Origin: Solen grandis
Taxonomy: Eukaryota > Mollusca > Bivalvia > Adapedonta > Solenidae
Length of the DNA stretch: 64,000 bases
Assembly (NCBI GenBank): GCA_021229015.1
Contig: CM037792.1
Location: forward strand, 5,520,388 to 5,584,387
Direction of reading: 5' to 3'
The position numbers were made by a program, and so were the translations under genes. Position 1 is the first letter of the stretch. Every line of letters begins with the position of its first letter. Under the pieces are notes generated by a model. That model was given only the letters and a program-made list of their open reading frames with translations, was not told where the DNA came from and searched no databases. Below are positions 22,838-34,382 of the stretch, in pieces.

Positions 22838-23035
22838 GGCATATAAAGGTAATTCCAGGATTGGATGACCCTGTGTCAGTTATATTTGATTGGGTGTTTC
22901 ATGCCATATGTCTATTGTGTGATACTGCAGTGTGGTAGCACTATATCTGTCTCAGGTAGACATCGTCTCCAAATGACTGAAATATTGTCGGTGGACCGGT
23001 TATCCCAAAAAACAAATAAACAAGGACTCAAAATT
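22838..23035 (+). repeat. SINE family B, headless copy
   Basis: It starts in the body ('gcatataaaggtaattccag') and keeps 'gattggatgaccctgtgtca', 'gtgatactgcagtgtgg', 'agcactatatctgtctcagg', 'aaatgactgaaatattgtcg' and an A-rich tail. The tRNA-like head is absent. Confidence 0.75.
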
Positions 23036-23050
23036 ACGGACGTTTGATTG

Positions 23051-23150
23051 CAATATTTGATTGGTTGACTCACTCGTTCCCTCTTCTTTTAATCTCGTTC
23101 CCTCTTCTTATAATCTCGTTCCCTCTAGATAATAAGTCGTTCCCTCGATT
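23051..23150 (-). repeat. Inverted flank plus right array of the palindromic ~24-bp motif
   Basis: The segment 'atttgattggttgactcact' is the reverse complement of 21454-21474. It is followed by four minus-orientation motif copies ('cgttccctcttcttataatc' and variants) ending 'ataagtcgttccctcgattt'. With the left array it forms a 2.06-kb inverted-repeat structure. Confidence 0.75.
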
Positions 23151-23207
23151 TCGTCCATGCATATAACATAATGTATTCCAGACGTTGTTATTACACATAC
23201 TACGAGT

Positions 23208-23520
23208 CGGTTGCTGAATAGTTAGAACGTCCGCCTCGGTAGCGGGAGGCTCTCGGTCCGATCCCCGGCCGCGACATACCAAAGTCGTAAAAAAACGGTA
23301 CTGTTAAAGCTCCCTTGCTTGGCGCTCAGCATATAAGGGTAGATACAGGACTGATTGGCTCGGTGTCAGGATAATGTGACTGGGTGTGGTATCATGCCAC
23401 ATGTCTACGGCGTGATACTGCAGTGGGGCAGCACTATATCTGTCTCAAGTAGACATCGTCTCCAAATGACTGAAATACTGTCTGTGGGACGTTAAACCCA
23501 ACATACTACAAACAAACTAC
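23208..23520 (+). repeat. tRNA-derived SINE, family B, most complete copy
   Basis: Head: 'gtcggttgctgaatagttag', 'aacgtccgcctcggtagcgg' and B box GGTCCGATCCC. Body: 'cgacataccaaagtcgtaaa', 'cttgcttggcgctcagcata', 'gactgattggctcggtgtca' and 'gataatgtgactgggtgtgg'. 3' domain: 'gcactatatctgtctcaagt', 'aaatgactgaaatactgtct' and 'gtgggacgttaaacccaa', then an A/C-rich tail. It sits about 60 bp outside the right palindromic array and can serve as reference for the family. Confidence 0.85.
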
Positions 23521-24082
23521 TACTTTAGTCGAGTCTTACGCTGGACTGCCCAACCTCTACTGCGTAATCATTTTAACTCAGCTCTATCCGGACCCAGTCT
23601 CTATTGTCCTAGAGTTATAGCTATCTTAAAGGAACTGACCTACGGGTCGGAATTCAATTGATGGGATATTATTTATCATCGCTCACTGAGTATGGCTATT
23701 TAATTGTCAGATACACATGTTTATCTATTTTCTGCAAACTATCACGTTTTCTAGGAAAACGCACCCATTCTAAGCTGGAAAAAAACTGTCTCAAACCAAC
23801 AACCTTAAAGTAGGTTTAAATTTAAATAGTTTGAGGAGTTGAGACTAAATTTGTTAACCACAAATAAGCCAGGTGTAGCGCTTAGTATGAGACTAGATGA
23901 AGAAATCGAGGTTTACGTTAAACTAGAAGTATGCAAGTTGAAGTGGTCTCCCCGGATACGGAGTACACTTATTCGTTATAAAGTTACTAACAATAAAAAG
24001 ATCCGGTAACTTAATCCCTTCCGTATTCAGCAATCGCAGATACTTTATTTCAGAGAAACTAAACGCATATCTGTCCCGCAAC
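23521..24082. other. Non-coding stretch, nothing recognised
   Basis: No ORF, RNA gene or element is seen. Confidence 0.5.
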
Positions 24083-24146
24083 CCCCCCCCCCCCCAAAAA
24101 AAAAAACAACACCAAAAAACAAAACAGAAAAAACAAAAACAAACAC

Positions 24147-24186
<40 letters not shown>
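24083..24186. repeat. Poly-C/poly-A tract and (CA)n microsatellite
   Basis: A C-run followed by an A-run begins at about 24082. An A/C-rich stretch follows, then an uninterrupted (CA)n of about 18 units ending at 24185. Confidence 0.95.
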
Positions 24187-24188
<2 letters not shown>

Positions 24189-24221
24189 ACGGTATATTCA
24201 AACATAAAACTTTGGTTGTAG

Positions 24222-24560
24222 ACTTAAAGGCATACGTGCCCATTGCAGTTTTGTTCTATATAAACAAAGAGGGAAAAATAAAACTAGCCATGAGAATGCA
24301 TTATTATAGAGAATCACACTAGATACAAATAAATGGGACAAAAATTGGGGTCATTTAACTTTTTCAGTTACCTGCTTCTGAAAACGAGATTTTTGCTCTT
24401 TTCTGTCATTTTCAAGGGCAGATAACTCAAAATCAAGGATATCAATACCTTATTTCATTTCATTATCATTGTTTGTTGTTTGATTTCCAGTCATTATGCA
24501 AAGTTAAAAAATATTCTATTCAAAAGATTCTTTACTATGTTTAGCAAGTAAACAAACCGC
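24222..24560 (+). repeat. Interspersed family C ('gggcagataactc'), copy 1
   Basis: It aligns with the reverse complement of 47990-48330. Common blocks in order: 'aaaggcat(a/g)cgtgc', 'ttctatata', 'aaaataaaac' or 'aaaattaaaac', 'ccatgagaat', 'ttttcaagggcagataactc', 'aaaatcaa', 'atcaataccttat' and 'actatgttt'. The motif 'gggcagataactcaaa' recurs at 24765-24781 and, changed, at 59.45 kb. It is a mollusc-type interspersed repeat without coding potential. Confidence 0.65.
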
Positions 24561-27103
24561 GTTTTTCTGGAAAAAAAATATATGTCTATATATTCGCGTT
24601 TGCGGCTATAGTATAAAATTTGTTGCATTGAATATCTAAAGCTTTTACACAGTGACAATGAATATAGTACCAAACATCGAGTTGAAACTAAATGAGGTGT
24701 TGCTAGCCCATAGTATTGAGTTATCTGTCCTTAACAGAAAATAGCAAAAAACTCATATTCAGGGGCAGATAACTCAAAAAGTAGAATGGTGAAAACGTTA
24801 ATTGATCATTATTCAGTTTTGTCATATATTATAATTTTAACTGTTATTGATGCATAAATATATCTGTTGTGCACTGCATTAATCAGTTCGTAACCTGCGG
24901 GTGGTTCCCGGTTCAGATGCTTCGTCGGGATACAGAAAACCCAGCCTTGGACTTACCAGAATCAACAATCAAAGACATCGTCATATCCTCTCGTTGTTTC
25001 ACGAATCGGTCTAACGCTGATTATCTAAAGCTATGATGTCAATAAATATTTAATTTCAAAGCAGAATAAAACCAACAGACTATCAAAGATATTGGATGAA
25101 AGATGTATGGTCGTGTTTACTCGAAAGTAGATAAGTCCATAAATTTCAATGTTTGGAAAGAATCGGGTTTGTATTTTAAAAGCAAATCAATATATTTCTA
25201 AGATACAATCAGTTTCATTTCCAAACCAAGATTCAAGAAATCAACTTTTGAAAAATAACCGATATGCATATTACACACGACACACGCTTGAAAGCTAAAC
25301 TCTTTTTCCAAAAAGGACAAAAACACGTTTATCAAAAACTAATGCTTAAAATCTTTATGCCTTGTAAAAGCTGTTTTCAAGAAAAGTCAGTTAACATATT
25401 CCCAGATAACGATATCATTAGAATGACACATACGTATTTAAGTGCATGCACTATACGCTTAAACCACATTAATGATATTAAGAACGCCACTTTCATACCT
25501 CTGATTACAGAAGGTTAATCAACATTCTTAATCAGATCAAAGAAACGTGTAGGAATGACTAATAATCAGTCACGCAAGAATTTTTGAAAAGATCAGACAC
25601 CATATTCAAAACCATATTCAAAACAACAAGAAATATCTTTAAAAAAGATATTCGGCGTAGGATGAAAGAAAAACGAGATTTTCATTCATGCATAAATATA
25701 CTTTAATTAAGAAACTTATAAATGGAAATATATGCAAAACACATTTCAAAGACTCTAATGTTATGATAGGTTATAAAAGCATTGTTGTAAATAATTGTAA
25801 AAAACATGTCTAATTTTGGTAGTGAAAAATGATGAATGGCAATGTTTTTAACAAGGTTTATTTTGCAAATAAGAAAATAGTCCACGAGATGTGTACAACA
25901 ACAGGAATGTAGCAAAAAAAGGTACAATTTTAAAATAATGTCTATATATATTCAAAACAAAATGTACAGTAAAGAATGACTAGACTATTATACAAAAGAC
26001 ACGACTGACCATTATCGTAAACAGGCTTACCTGCACCATAAAATATTGTAAAATGATTAAAATCAGAATATGAAATGATTTGATATAACAAATATTTCAG
26101 AGTACCTCCAAATGTTCTTATTTAAAAGCAGTGTAATGTTATAAATTATCCTATGAACTATAAAAAAATCTATGATAATCCGCTGCATAAAACCTAATTT
26201 AGTTCCAGGCTGATCATGTAATGAGCAGTTATCTGCTCGTTGTAGTTAGGACATACAATTTTTTCTTCACCTTTATTTTATTTCTTACTGACAAAAGATT
26301 GTTCAGGTCTGATTTTATCAGTTGTAAACTGTATCAAAATAGTTTATACAGGCATATACATTAATGATCAGCACCTTAAAGCATAGATTCATTGATAAAG
26401 GAAGTTACAATAAAAAAGATAGCCATGATGGCACTGAATGACTCGCCTGGGTATCACGGCTACAATTTTATTTTCAATTTTTTTTAATATAAAAAATAGA
26501 CAATAATTCTAGTATAACTTAAAAATATTTTACCCCTGATGCAGTGGTGCGAAATTTTATCACCTGAAGTACATGGTTTCATCAATAAACTAAATACCTA
26601 AGATCTAGACGACATAGTTTCAAAAAAGAAGAATGTGAATGTTTATCCAATATATGTCTATGTAAAATAACTGTCCCCTGGGTTGTGGTCGTTATCTTTC
26701 GATATGTTCCATTAGACAATGCTACATGCCAAATATTTAAGCTGTAGCCTTTCTGGTGTTACAGAAGATTTTTTTTAAGTGATCCCATTTTAATCTGGAA
26801 AAATAAGTGACTCATTTTTTTTAATTGCCAGTGTATGTGTAATTTTTGAGAAGAGTGTTTTAAGTTTTACCCATAGGCTATTCATTTAGACTATAATGCA
26901 AGTAAGCCTCGCCCACTAGCAGGCATGCCTTTTATATTTATGACACTAAATGTTAGAATAAAAGCTTAATAAAGAAGAACCTTTAATAAGCGTTTTGTTA
27001 GGACGCTAAAAACACAGCAAAACAAACAATCACAACTATCAACATGTGGTAAGAAAGTAAAAGATGTGAATTTTTCCGCTTCGTAAATATTCTTCTTCTA
27101 GTC
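24561..27103. other. Long non-coding stretch
   Basis: No gene is recognised. A frame at 25264-25518 (+) encodes 84 residues without motifs. A short 'gggcagataactcaaaa' fragment lies at 24765. At 24887-24950 a B-box-like 'ggttcccggttcagatgc' hints at a degenerate tRNA-derived piece, too weak to call. 25.7-26.9 kb is very AT-rich. Confidence 0.45.
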
Positions 27104-27116
27104 TTCTAGAACATTC
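27104..27116. promoter_or_regulatory. Perfect three-unit heat-shock-element motif
   Basis: TTCTAGAACATTC fits the TTCnnGAAnnTTC consensus bound by HSF trimers. An additional offset TTC lies upstream, and 'ctctagaaatagttcag' follows about 50 bp downstream. No heat-shock gene is visible on either side, so function is unproven and chance occurrence is possible. Confidence 0.3.
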
Positions 27117-28479
27117 CGAGGAAAAGCGCGCGAAAGACCGACGCACAACAAATTTAGTACGCTCTAGAAATAGTTCAGTATTTTTTCTATGAAATATACT
27201 TATTTATAGACGGTAATACAAAAAATTATATCTGTAAATAGGCTTGTTTGATATTTGTTCATATCATTATTGCATATGACAATTATGATATAAAAGCGTT
27301 ATTAGTTGTTTTGGTTTTGGCGAATTAATTTTCAATGAGAGCATCTCGGCAGGCTGGAAGAATTCAATATACATAGTAATTAAGGGGTTTCATGTCATAA
27401 CACGGTGGATTCTTTTTGTTGTTTTAAATCATTTTCACAAAGTAGCATTCCTCAATTGATGGAAAAGGGTTGTATTTAACTTACTGAAATCACTTTCATG
27501 TTTACATCAAAAAGAAAAGTAATAACACCAAGCTGAATGATATATACAAGCTGCACCTCTTATTTACAGTAATTTTATAGTCCATAACGATGCGTTAACC
27601 AATAACAGGAGTCCTTTTATTCAGCTTAGAATTATTTACCTCTGTTAGCGTACATTTGATTGGTTTAAGATGCGAGTTGAAATCGAAATTATACAGCTAC
27701 GCCGAAAAATGACGGGGAATTCTAAATTATAGATAAATGCATGCACATTGTTTAGGACACTAAACACGGGAACCAGCCGTCCCGCAGATTCTGTTTACAT
27801 CTAACCACATTGTGGATCTTTCCATATGAACAGTTAAAAAATTCAAGAAACTAAGTGTCACGTTACCATTAACTCACTATAGGGGAGAACTGGATGTAAG
27901 TGGCTGCACATTTTTCTCGGCCTATGACATAACTGAGCAAAAGGGACAGTTTGTTTGTTTGATTAAACGTCCCACCGACAGTAATTCATTCATTTTAGAC
28001 GTTCAAAAGGGACAGGGCGACATGTATGTCTGAAGATTTTGTGGCCATTAATTGTACGCACATAATATAATTAACCCCTACTTGCATATATCCACGAGTC
28101 ATTCGTGATTATATTCTCCTGGATTCGTCGAAATCAGATGTTCTGTCTTTTTTATATATAAATGTTATCAAAACATATTTTTTTACAGACAAAACATCCT
28201 ATTTTAGTTCTCGTAAACTTGTACGACATGTATCAGCGTACCGTATGACTTTGTTTAACGTACTGAATAAACACTTCCAAAAAAATATGACAATGCGACT
28301 GCTAGTAAATCTGCGATATAATACACAAGAGGCCTGCAACGCGCACTATCGATAACGCACGATTAGTCTACGGATATATTTCGAGTAAATATCTCATACA
28401 TGCATTATGCTAGGTTCCAGATCAAATCGAGAATCATGATCATACAGATTCCCCAAAAACGGCTTAATGATGGCTTGTA
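27117..28479. other. Non-coding stretch with a SINE-B tail fragment
   Basis: At 27950-28008 (minus) the phrase 'gtttgtttgattaaacgtcc' plus 'caccgacagtaattcattca' matches the inverted 3' tail of SINE B. Nothing else is recognised. Confidence 0.5.
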
Positions 28480-28800
28480 CTCGACCTTTTCCCGACCGCT
28501 ACAATATCGTACACGACCCCTTTACGGTATCACAACAATAGGGGTTTAATTATGATACTCAAATTCGAGCCTGAAATAGTACTTAAGTATATCCGAGATC
28601 ACGGGACCAGATGGAACAATGGTCTACGGGTAAAGTAGTCAAGTAGAGTTCAAATGATCAGATAATGATCGGTTACTCCTTTTTTCCGACCAAACTAGAT
28701 ATCTACTCGATCATTTCCAGATCAACTCGACCTCTTCTCGACCAATACCCGATCGTTATTCGACCGCTTTGCTACTCTATCACTACTCGATTTTTTGATT
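28480..28800. repeat. Degenerate array of CTCGAYC-type heptamers
   Basis: Variants of CTCGACC/CTCGATC occur every 10-20 bp, densest at 28695-28795 (CTCGATC, CTCGACC, CTCGACC, CCGATCG, TTCGACC, CTCGATT). CpG density is clearly above that of the surroundings. The spacing is irregular, so this is not a classic minisatellite. Confidence 0.4.
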
Positions 28801-30289
28801 TGTCAGAATATTCGATTAGAAACCCGAAGTGATATCGAGCGAGGTAAACCACCTCGAGCATGCCAGCAGTCCCTGTTCGCTTGATCAGTATTAATTGAGA
28901 TGATCTGATCGACATCTGGAACTTAGTTTAAAGGTTAAGAACAGTTTTGAAATGATGGGAATTTAGCAAATGTATGGAAAGATCAAATCATTAGAAAGAA
29001 TCGTGATTTCATTGTGAACTTCATTGTGACATAAAATGAATTAATTAAATTAAGATATCAACATGCACAATACCCTATTTTCTTCTTTTTGTAAAATGAT
29101 ATCTTCTGATATTGTTGTGTTGACATAAGGGGCAGTTTGAAATGATTCTATACATGACGTATTCAAAATATTCAAAGTCAGCACGTGCTGTGCGTTATCA
29201 TTGTTCATTTTGTCCTTCACGCTAATTACTTTATCTCAAATGTATGGTTTTGAATAAGAGAATGCAAATAATGCGCTTTAGTGACATATAGGAAATTCAA
29301 TACACTGTTTCGGTAGTACGACCCAACTTTAGCATGACAAGCTGCTGTCAATGAAAATAGGCAACGCTTTTGAAATTGTGTAATTCTAGAAACATCGCCA
29401 ATATTGACATTATTAATTGGCATAAACAAACGATTCAGTGGTAAAAAATTACATTATTTTTGAACGCATTTTTGAATCAATATGTGTACTTTTGTATGTA
29501 GGTATTATATAAAAAGCAACTCGATAACCCAATATAACTCGGAAAAAGTTTCAAAAATTAAAAAAAATAAACCATAAGTATCTTAAATAACAAATAATAA
29601 TACAATCATTGACTTTCACGTCGGTTTGATTAAAAATAAATATTCCTATTTCTATGTTGGACAATACGCGTCATTAAAAATCCCTTACGCCAAATTGGTT
29701 CGAACCCACATCCTTTGGATCCGTAGGCACGTCCGTTATTACATGTTAATGGCTAGCTTCTACAGGCTGTCAAATCAAGATGTATACCGGCGTTGTTATG
29801 ATAATCTAGGCGACCAAGCATGTTATGCCATTATGCCGTACAGTCTGTTAACAATGTTTGCAAACGAGATAGCACTCCCTTCTTTCCTATTCTAAAGGTC
29901 TTAAAGGGGACGTCACTCATGACAACTGGCGCCATCATTTTATGTTTGCAACGCAAAATATTACAACTATTGACTGATCGTGTAAATTTCAATACCGGAC
30001 AATTACCCAAAATGAATGTCTCTGGCAGGAAAACGTGTACCTGTTTGTTACCAGAATGTTTTATATATGTATGTAATGTAATTTTTCTTTAATTTAGTGT
30101 TGTTTTACCTTTAAACTAGAGGCAAATGATAATCAGTTCATTTACTATCTGACAGAAATGACAATCGCTTTTGTTACACACATTTTTTTTAAAATTTTGC
30201 ACAAAAGTGCGTGACACTTTCATTTTCTTATCTAAATCATAATATAATGTAGTTTTCATACAAGTGTTAGCATCTGTTTCTAGTTTAGT

Positions 30290-30292
<3 letters not shown>
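28801..30292. other. Non-coding stretch
   Basis: Two overlapping open frames at 29626-29895 and 29820-30092 (+) encode about 90 residues each with no known domain. The sequence is very AT-rich. No RNA gene is seen. Confidence 0.45.

Positions 30293-30329
<37 letters not shown>
30293..30329. repeat. (TA)n microsatellite
   Basis: An uninterrupted AT dinucleotide run of about 18 units. Confidence 0.95.
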
Positions 30330-30331
<2 letters not shown>

Positions 30332-30394
30332 ATGTGTGAAATATTTTATTTTTCTCTTATAACTCAATTCTGGGTGGCTTTGTACATTTTAAAT

Positions 30395-30472
30395 TGCTCA
30401 TTATGTATGCTTTTATGTATTATGTGTGCAAAAATGAGACATTAATAAACAATAAAATCTAAAATCTACCAT
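30395..30472 (+). repeat. Possible retroposon 3' end with AATAAA and short-repeat tail
   Basis: The sequence 'cattaataaacaataaaatc' followed by 'taaaatctac' resembles the 3' end of a LINE or SINE, with a polyadenylation signal and a degenerate oligomer tail. No coding remnant is seen upstream, so this is tentative. Confidence 0.3.
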
Positions 30473-30604
30473 CTGCCGTTAAATAGACATAGAGGTAGTC
30501 ACAGACGTATGTTAAACTATTTAATCTCACTTTTACAAGTACTTCTTTGGGAATCTGAGTTCTTTATCGCTCCAATAAAAAATAAATAAAGATAAATAAA
30601 TGAA

Positions 30605-30606
30605 TA

Positions 30607-30635
<29 letters not shown>
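30605..30635. repeat. (TAA)n microsatellite
   Basis: About ten uninterrupted AAT/TAA units follow an AAATAAAT-rich lead-in. Confidence 0.95.
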
Positions 30636-30637
<2 letters not shown>

Positions 30638-30884
30638 CACTGGCATATCTTCCTAAATTTCAGAATGTAAAGGTTCTGTTTGTCTCTCTTAAAATATCAT
30701 TTATCATGTTATTTCTCAGCTCAGGCTGTCATGAGCAAACATGCATGGAAACATATCTAAGAATATGTTTTGTTGTAGATATTAAGTTGAATACCTAGAG
30801 TTACGAAGTTTTTTTTTAACGATAACCTATATCTAAGCATATCTTAATCTTTGTTGTTGTTATTGAATTTACCGTAGCTGCAAG

Positions 30885-31000
30885 GGTATTTCAGTCATTT
30901 AGCGATGCCCAGGTAATAAAGTGGGTGGAGGATTGCTCCAACACACCCGGGGAGAACCGCCGTTCCTCCGCAGGATAGCTTGAATGCTGGAATGTTCCTC
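30885..31000 (+). repeat. Fragment of a 'ggagaaccgcc...cctcatatga' repeat
   Basis: Phrases 'gtatttcagtcatttagc', 'gtgggtggaggattgctcc', 'acccggggagaaccgcc', 'agcttgaatgctgg' and 'ttcctcatatga' match the loose family also present near 8.4 and 17.3 kb ('gggtagaaccacc...agctggatgg'). Confidence 0.4.
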
Positions 31001-31200
31001 ATATGAAAATTCCGAGTTATTTTTTTTCGGGGTTCAAAGCAGGTTACAGTAAGTCATCGATTATTAAGTCATCTCCAAAGTATCTTTCCTATCGTTTTGA
31101 ATGGATTTCCCTTTCCCCGGTAAAGAAAGAGGTATCCTTATAGGTTCTGTTGTATGTAGCATGACATTCACCAATGACGAAAAACACAATAAAACCATTT

Positions 31201-31488
31201 TGATATTTTTCGAGAATGCTTGTGTTTATTCTACGTCCCTAAAAATTATTTATGATATTTTTCGAGAATGCTTGTGTTTACGTCCCCTAAAATATTATCT
31301 ATGATATTTTTCGAGAATGCTTGTGTTTATTCTACGTCCCCTAAAATTGTTATTTATGACTTATCACTATCTCAAATACTGGTGTTTATTCTACCTAAAA
31401 TATTATCTATGATATTTTTCGAGAATACTGGTGTTTATTCTACGTCCCCTAAAATTGTTATTTATGACTTATCACTATCTCAGTTTAG
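31201..31488 (+). repeat. Tandem repeat of ~50-77-bp units
   Basis: Four occurrences of 'gatatttttcgagaat(g/a)c' at 31201, 31254, 31303 and 31411 are each followed by 'tgtgttta(ttcta)cgtcccctaaaa'. Units 3 and 4 also carry 'ttgttatttatgacttatca', giving a higher-order unit of about 108 bp. An open frame through the array repeats a peptide (IFFENACVYSTSPKI), which I take as a by-product of the repeat. Confidence 0.8.
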
Positions 31489-33504
31489 ATCATTTATGTG
31501 GGCGTCTATTCAAATGTTAGCCTTCAGACTACTTTACCCGATGTCTGGGAAGACTGCACATCTATTAACATGATTTTAGATTTCCTTTATCTTAAGTTAC
31601 CGTAAAATATTATCTTTTTACCACATCAACCTAGGAATAAGATCATCTTGCATTTTATCGAATTCATTTTGGTATTTAAAATGAAATTACGTTATTAAAA
31701 AATGACACGTTTTTCCTGATGTTTCTATAGTGCATTCCATCGCTTAAATACACATGAAGACTTTCACACAGATCAGTGCAAATGTTCTAACAACGTGTGC
31801 AATTACCGGTAGTTTTCTACAGTTCCTACATTTGGCCGAGCTCGTTTTTTCATTCTTTTATTTTCACATCACATTTAACAAATTTTGACAAACAGAACAA
31901 CAATTCTCACAGAATGATATAATTCCATGCAGCGGTTTATTCGGTATTTAAATAATCACGAAAAGAAGAAACAAAAAAACTCCTTGATTCATTAAGTGGT
32001 GTCCCATGTCTTTATAATGTAAAACACACACACGCACGCACGCACACACACACGCACACACAAAAACAACAAAAAAACATACGTCTTGAAACAAAGAAAA
32101 GGAAAACAAGAGTATATAAAGGGTAAATAAAAAGAGGAGATGTAATTGTTGACTGTGCTTTACATAATTGTTGTTTTTAATATGTTTTTATTGCTTCCCA
32201 TCTTTTAACGTGGGTATAATCGTTAGTTAATGCTATCTGTCATTCAATTTTAACGCGTTCTTTAAAATAAATTGTGTATGCTTCAAACGATAATTTAATG
32301 TTTCCGTATTTTGTTTTGAACATATAATACATGTATTTCATTAACGCAATTAAAATAAAATACTTTATCTATTATTTTCAAAATTTCTATTAACGTTTCG
32401 TTTTTTGCATGTAATAGTTTTCACTGGAGCTGTAGCATTTAAATTATTCAACTTATTCCATAGCGCTTCAAAGTACGAATCTATTTTACGCTTAAATGTA
32501 TTAGCGTAGATGATTTTCGCTCAGTTTCACCAAATGTATTTGGGAATTCCTGATTCCATTTTAAATATGAAGATGACTTTATTTTTTTTTATGAGTGTTA
32601 GGTATAAACATTTATTTGTTTGTTTTGATTTCACAGCATTTCCTTTAAGTGAAATAATATTAGTATAGTCCATTCCTTCAGTAATAGTTTGATATTTAAA
32701 ACTTGCAGGAATTGATTTAATTAGAGTATGATGTTTTATGAAATCCGCATTATCTACATTGTATATAAGAATACAACTTCAAGGAAATCGTAAATTTACT
32801 GTTTCTATAATCAAAGATATACTCTAACAATTTTACTCCCCGATCATTCCAGACTTTGATATTTTTTACCATTTTCACATATATCTTTATTGTTCACCCG
32901 AGCTTATGAGAAATTACCGAACTGATATTTGCAACAATGATTTTCAAACCAAAGTCCGTGAAAATCTATTTTTACACTGCACTATGCTAAACTTATAGTT
33001 TAAGCTGCCTAGCGTTTCGTTTGATTAACCCTGAAAACTTTGGTGAATGAAAACAAATTCGAACATATTCAAACGCGCTAATAGAAAAACTGACATCTGA
33101 CATAAGCTGTAGAAGTGGAAGCCATAGAGTGGATTAAGATAAGAAAAACGTACAGATAAACTCGAATCCTTGAGCACAGTGCGTGTGCACTCCAGACTGA
33201 GTGTTCAGTCGAAAATCCTACAAATGTCTCATTAATACAGTTTACTCTGTATGTTATTGTATTTGTCGTTTACAAAAATCCTTGATATATTTCTTTTTTC
33301 GGTGAAATTCAAAGGTGCCTTACTTGATTGTATAATATTAATGTACGTGTTTTGTAATTGCACACAATTTGTAATGTTATGTTTTCGAGTTTTCGATTTG
33401 TTTTATTATTTTTATCAGGAACTAGACATTATCCCTTCTCCGTTGATATTCACTTTTTTCCATAACCCTATAATAGCGTATTATTTCGATTATATAAAAA
33501 AAGT
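31489..33504. other. Non-coding stretch
   Basis: A compound (CA)n/(GCAC)n microsatellite lies at 32023-32061. The rest is AT-rich with no recognised gene. A 110-codon frame at 33251-33583 (+) is hydrophobic, low in complexity, and runs into the repeat at 33.5 kb; I do not call it a gene. Confidence 0.5.
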
Positions 33505-34336
33505 CTGTCGTCCGTCCGTCCATCCGCCGTCCGTCCGTCGTCCACAATTAGTTTGTTTGAACTCTAGCATCTTCATTTCTTAAGCAATCATCTTCACTCT
33601 TCATGACAATGTATATTACCAAAAACTCTCAGCCAAGTTCGATTATAGCTGATATCGGCCTGTTAGGTCAGGAGTTATGCCCCTTTTAATATCATAAATC
33701 GCCATTTTTTAGTATGTTTGCACTCTAGCATCCTCATTTCTTAAGCAATTATCTTCAAACGTTATGACAATGTTTATTACCATAATCTCTTGGCCAAGTT
33801 CGATTATGGGCAGGAGTAATGCCCCTTTTAATATAAAAAAATGCCAGATTTTAGTTTGTTTGCACTTTAGCATCTTCATTTCTTTAGCCATCATCTAAGT
33901 CTGACAATGTTTATAGCCGTATTCTTTTGGCCAAGTTCAATTATGGTTGATATCCGTCTATTAGGTAAGGAGTTATGCCCCTTTTGATATTAAAAAAGTC
34001 ATATGTCACTTTATTTGCATTCTAGCATCTTCAATTCTGAAGTAATCATCTTCAAACTTTACAACAATGTTTATAGCCATATTCTTTTGGCCGATTCAAT
34101 TATGGCTGATATTGATCAATTATTTCAGGAGTTATGCCCCTTTTAATGTTTAAATTTGTGTGTTTAAAGACTTCAAACTTCGACAACAGGCACTGTTTAG
34201 TTCGTGGAATTATAAATGATCTCATGGATTATGTATTCATTACAACCATGATATGATTTAGTAACTTGTTCAGGCAATGAGGGCAGTTTTTCTCAGGTGA
34301 GCGTCTTTAGGGCCATCTTGGCCCTCTTGTTTTGTT
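33505..34336 (+). repeat. Mollusc-type interspersed element with four internal ~140-160-bp tandem units
   Basis: The left part is 'ctgtcgtccgtccgtcc' with further CCGTC runs. Then come four units, each with 'tagcatcttcatttct', 'ttttggccaagttc', 'attatggctgatat' and 'ggagttatgccccttttaat'; the last phrase starts at 33671, 33813, 33969 and 34128. The right end is 'ctcaggtgagcg' and 'gggccatcttggccctcttg'. I recall this end from a widespread bivalve repeat. It is non-coding. Confidence 0.75.
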
Positions 34337-34382
34337 TATTTATATTATTAACATAGCCTGTATAAATACCGTGTTTATAATA

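Noticed and set aside
21090..23150. CRISPR-like spaced repeats
   Set aside because: Units are contiguous, degenerate and palindromic, with no uniform spacers, in a eukaryotic context.
31101..31573. Overlapping open frames of 67 and 101 codons with repeated peptide
   Set aside because: They are explained by the tandem repeat; no start context, domain or continuation supports a gene.
33251..33583. 110-codon hydrophobic frame
   Set aside because: Low-complexity AT-rich sequence running into the CCGTC-rich start of an interspersed repeat.
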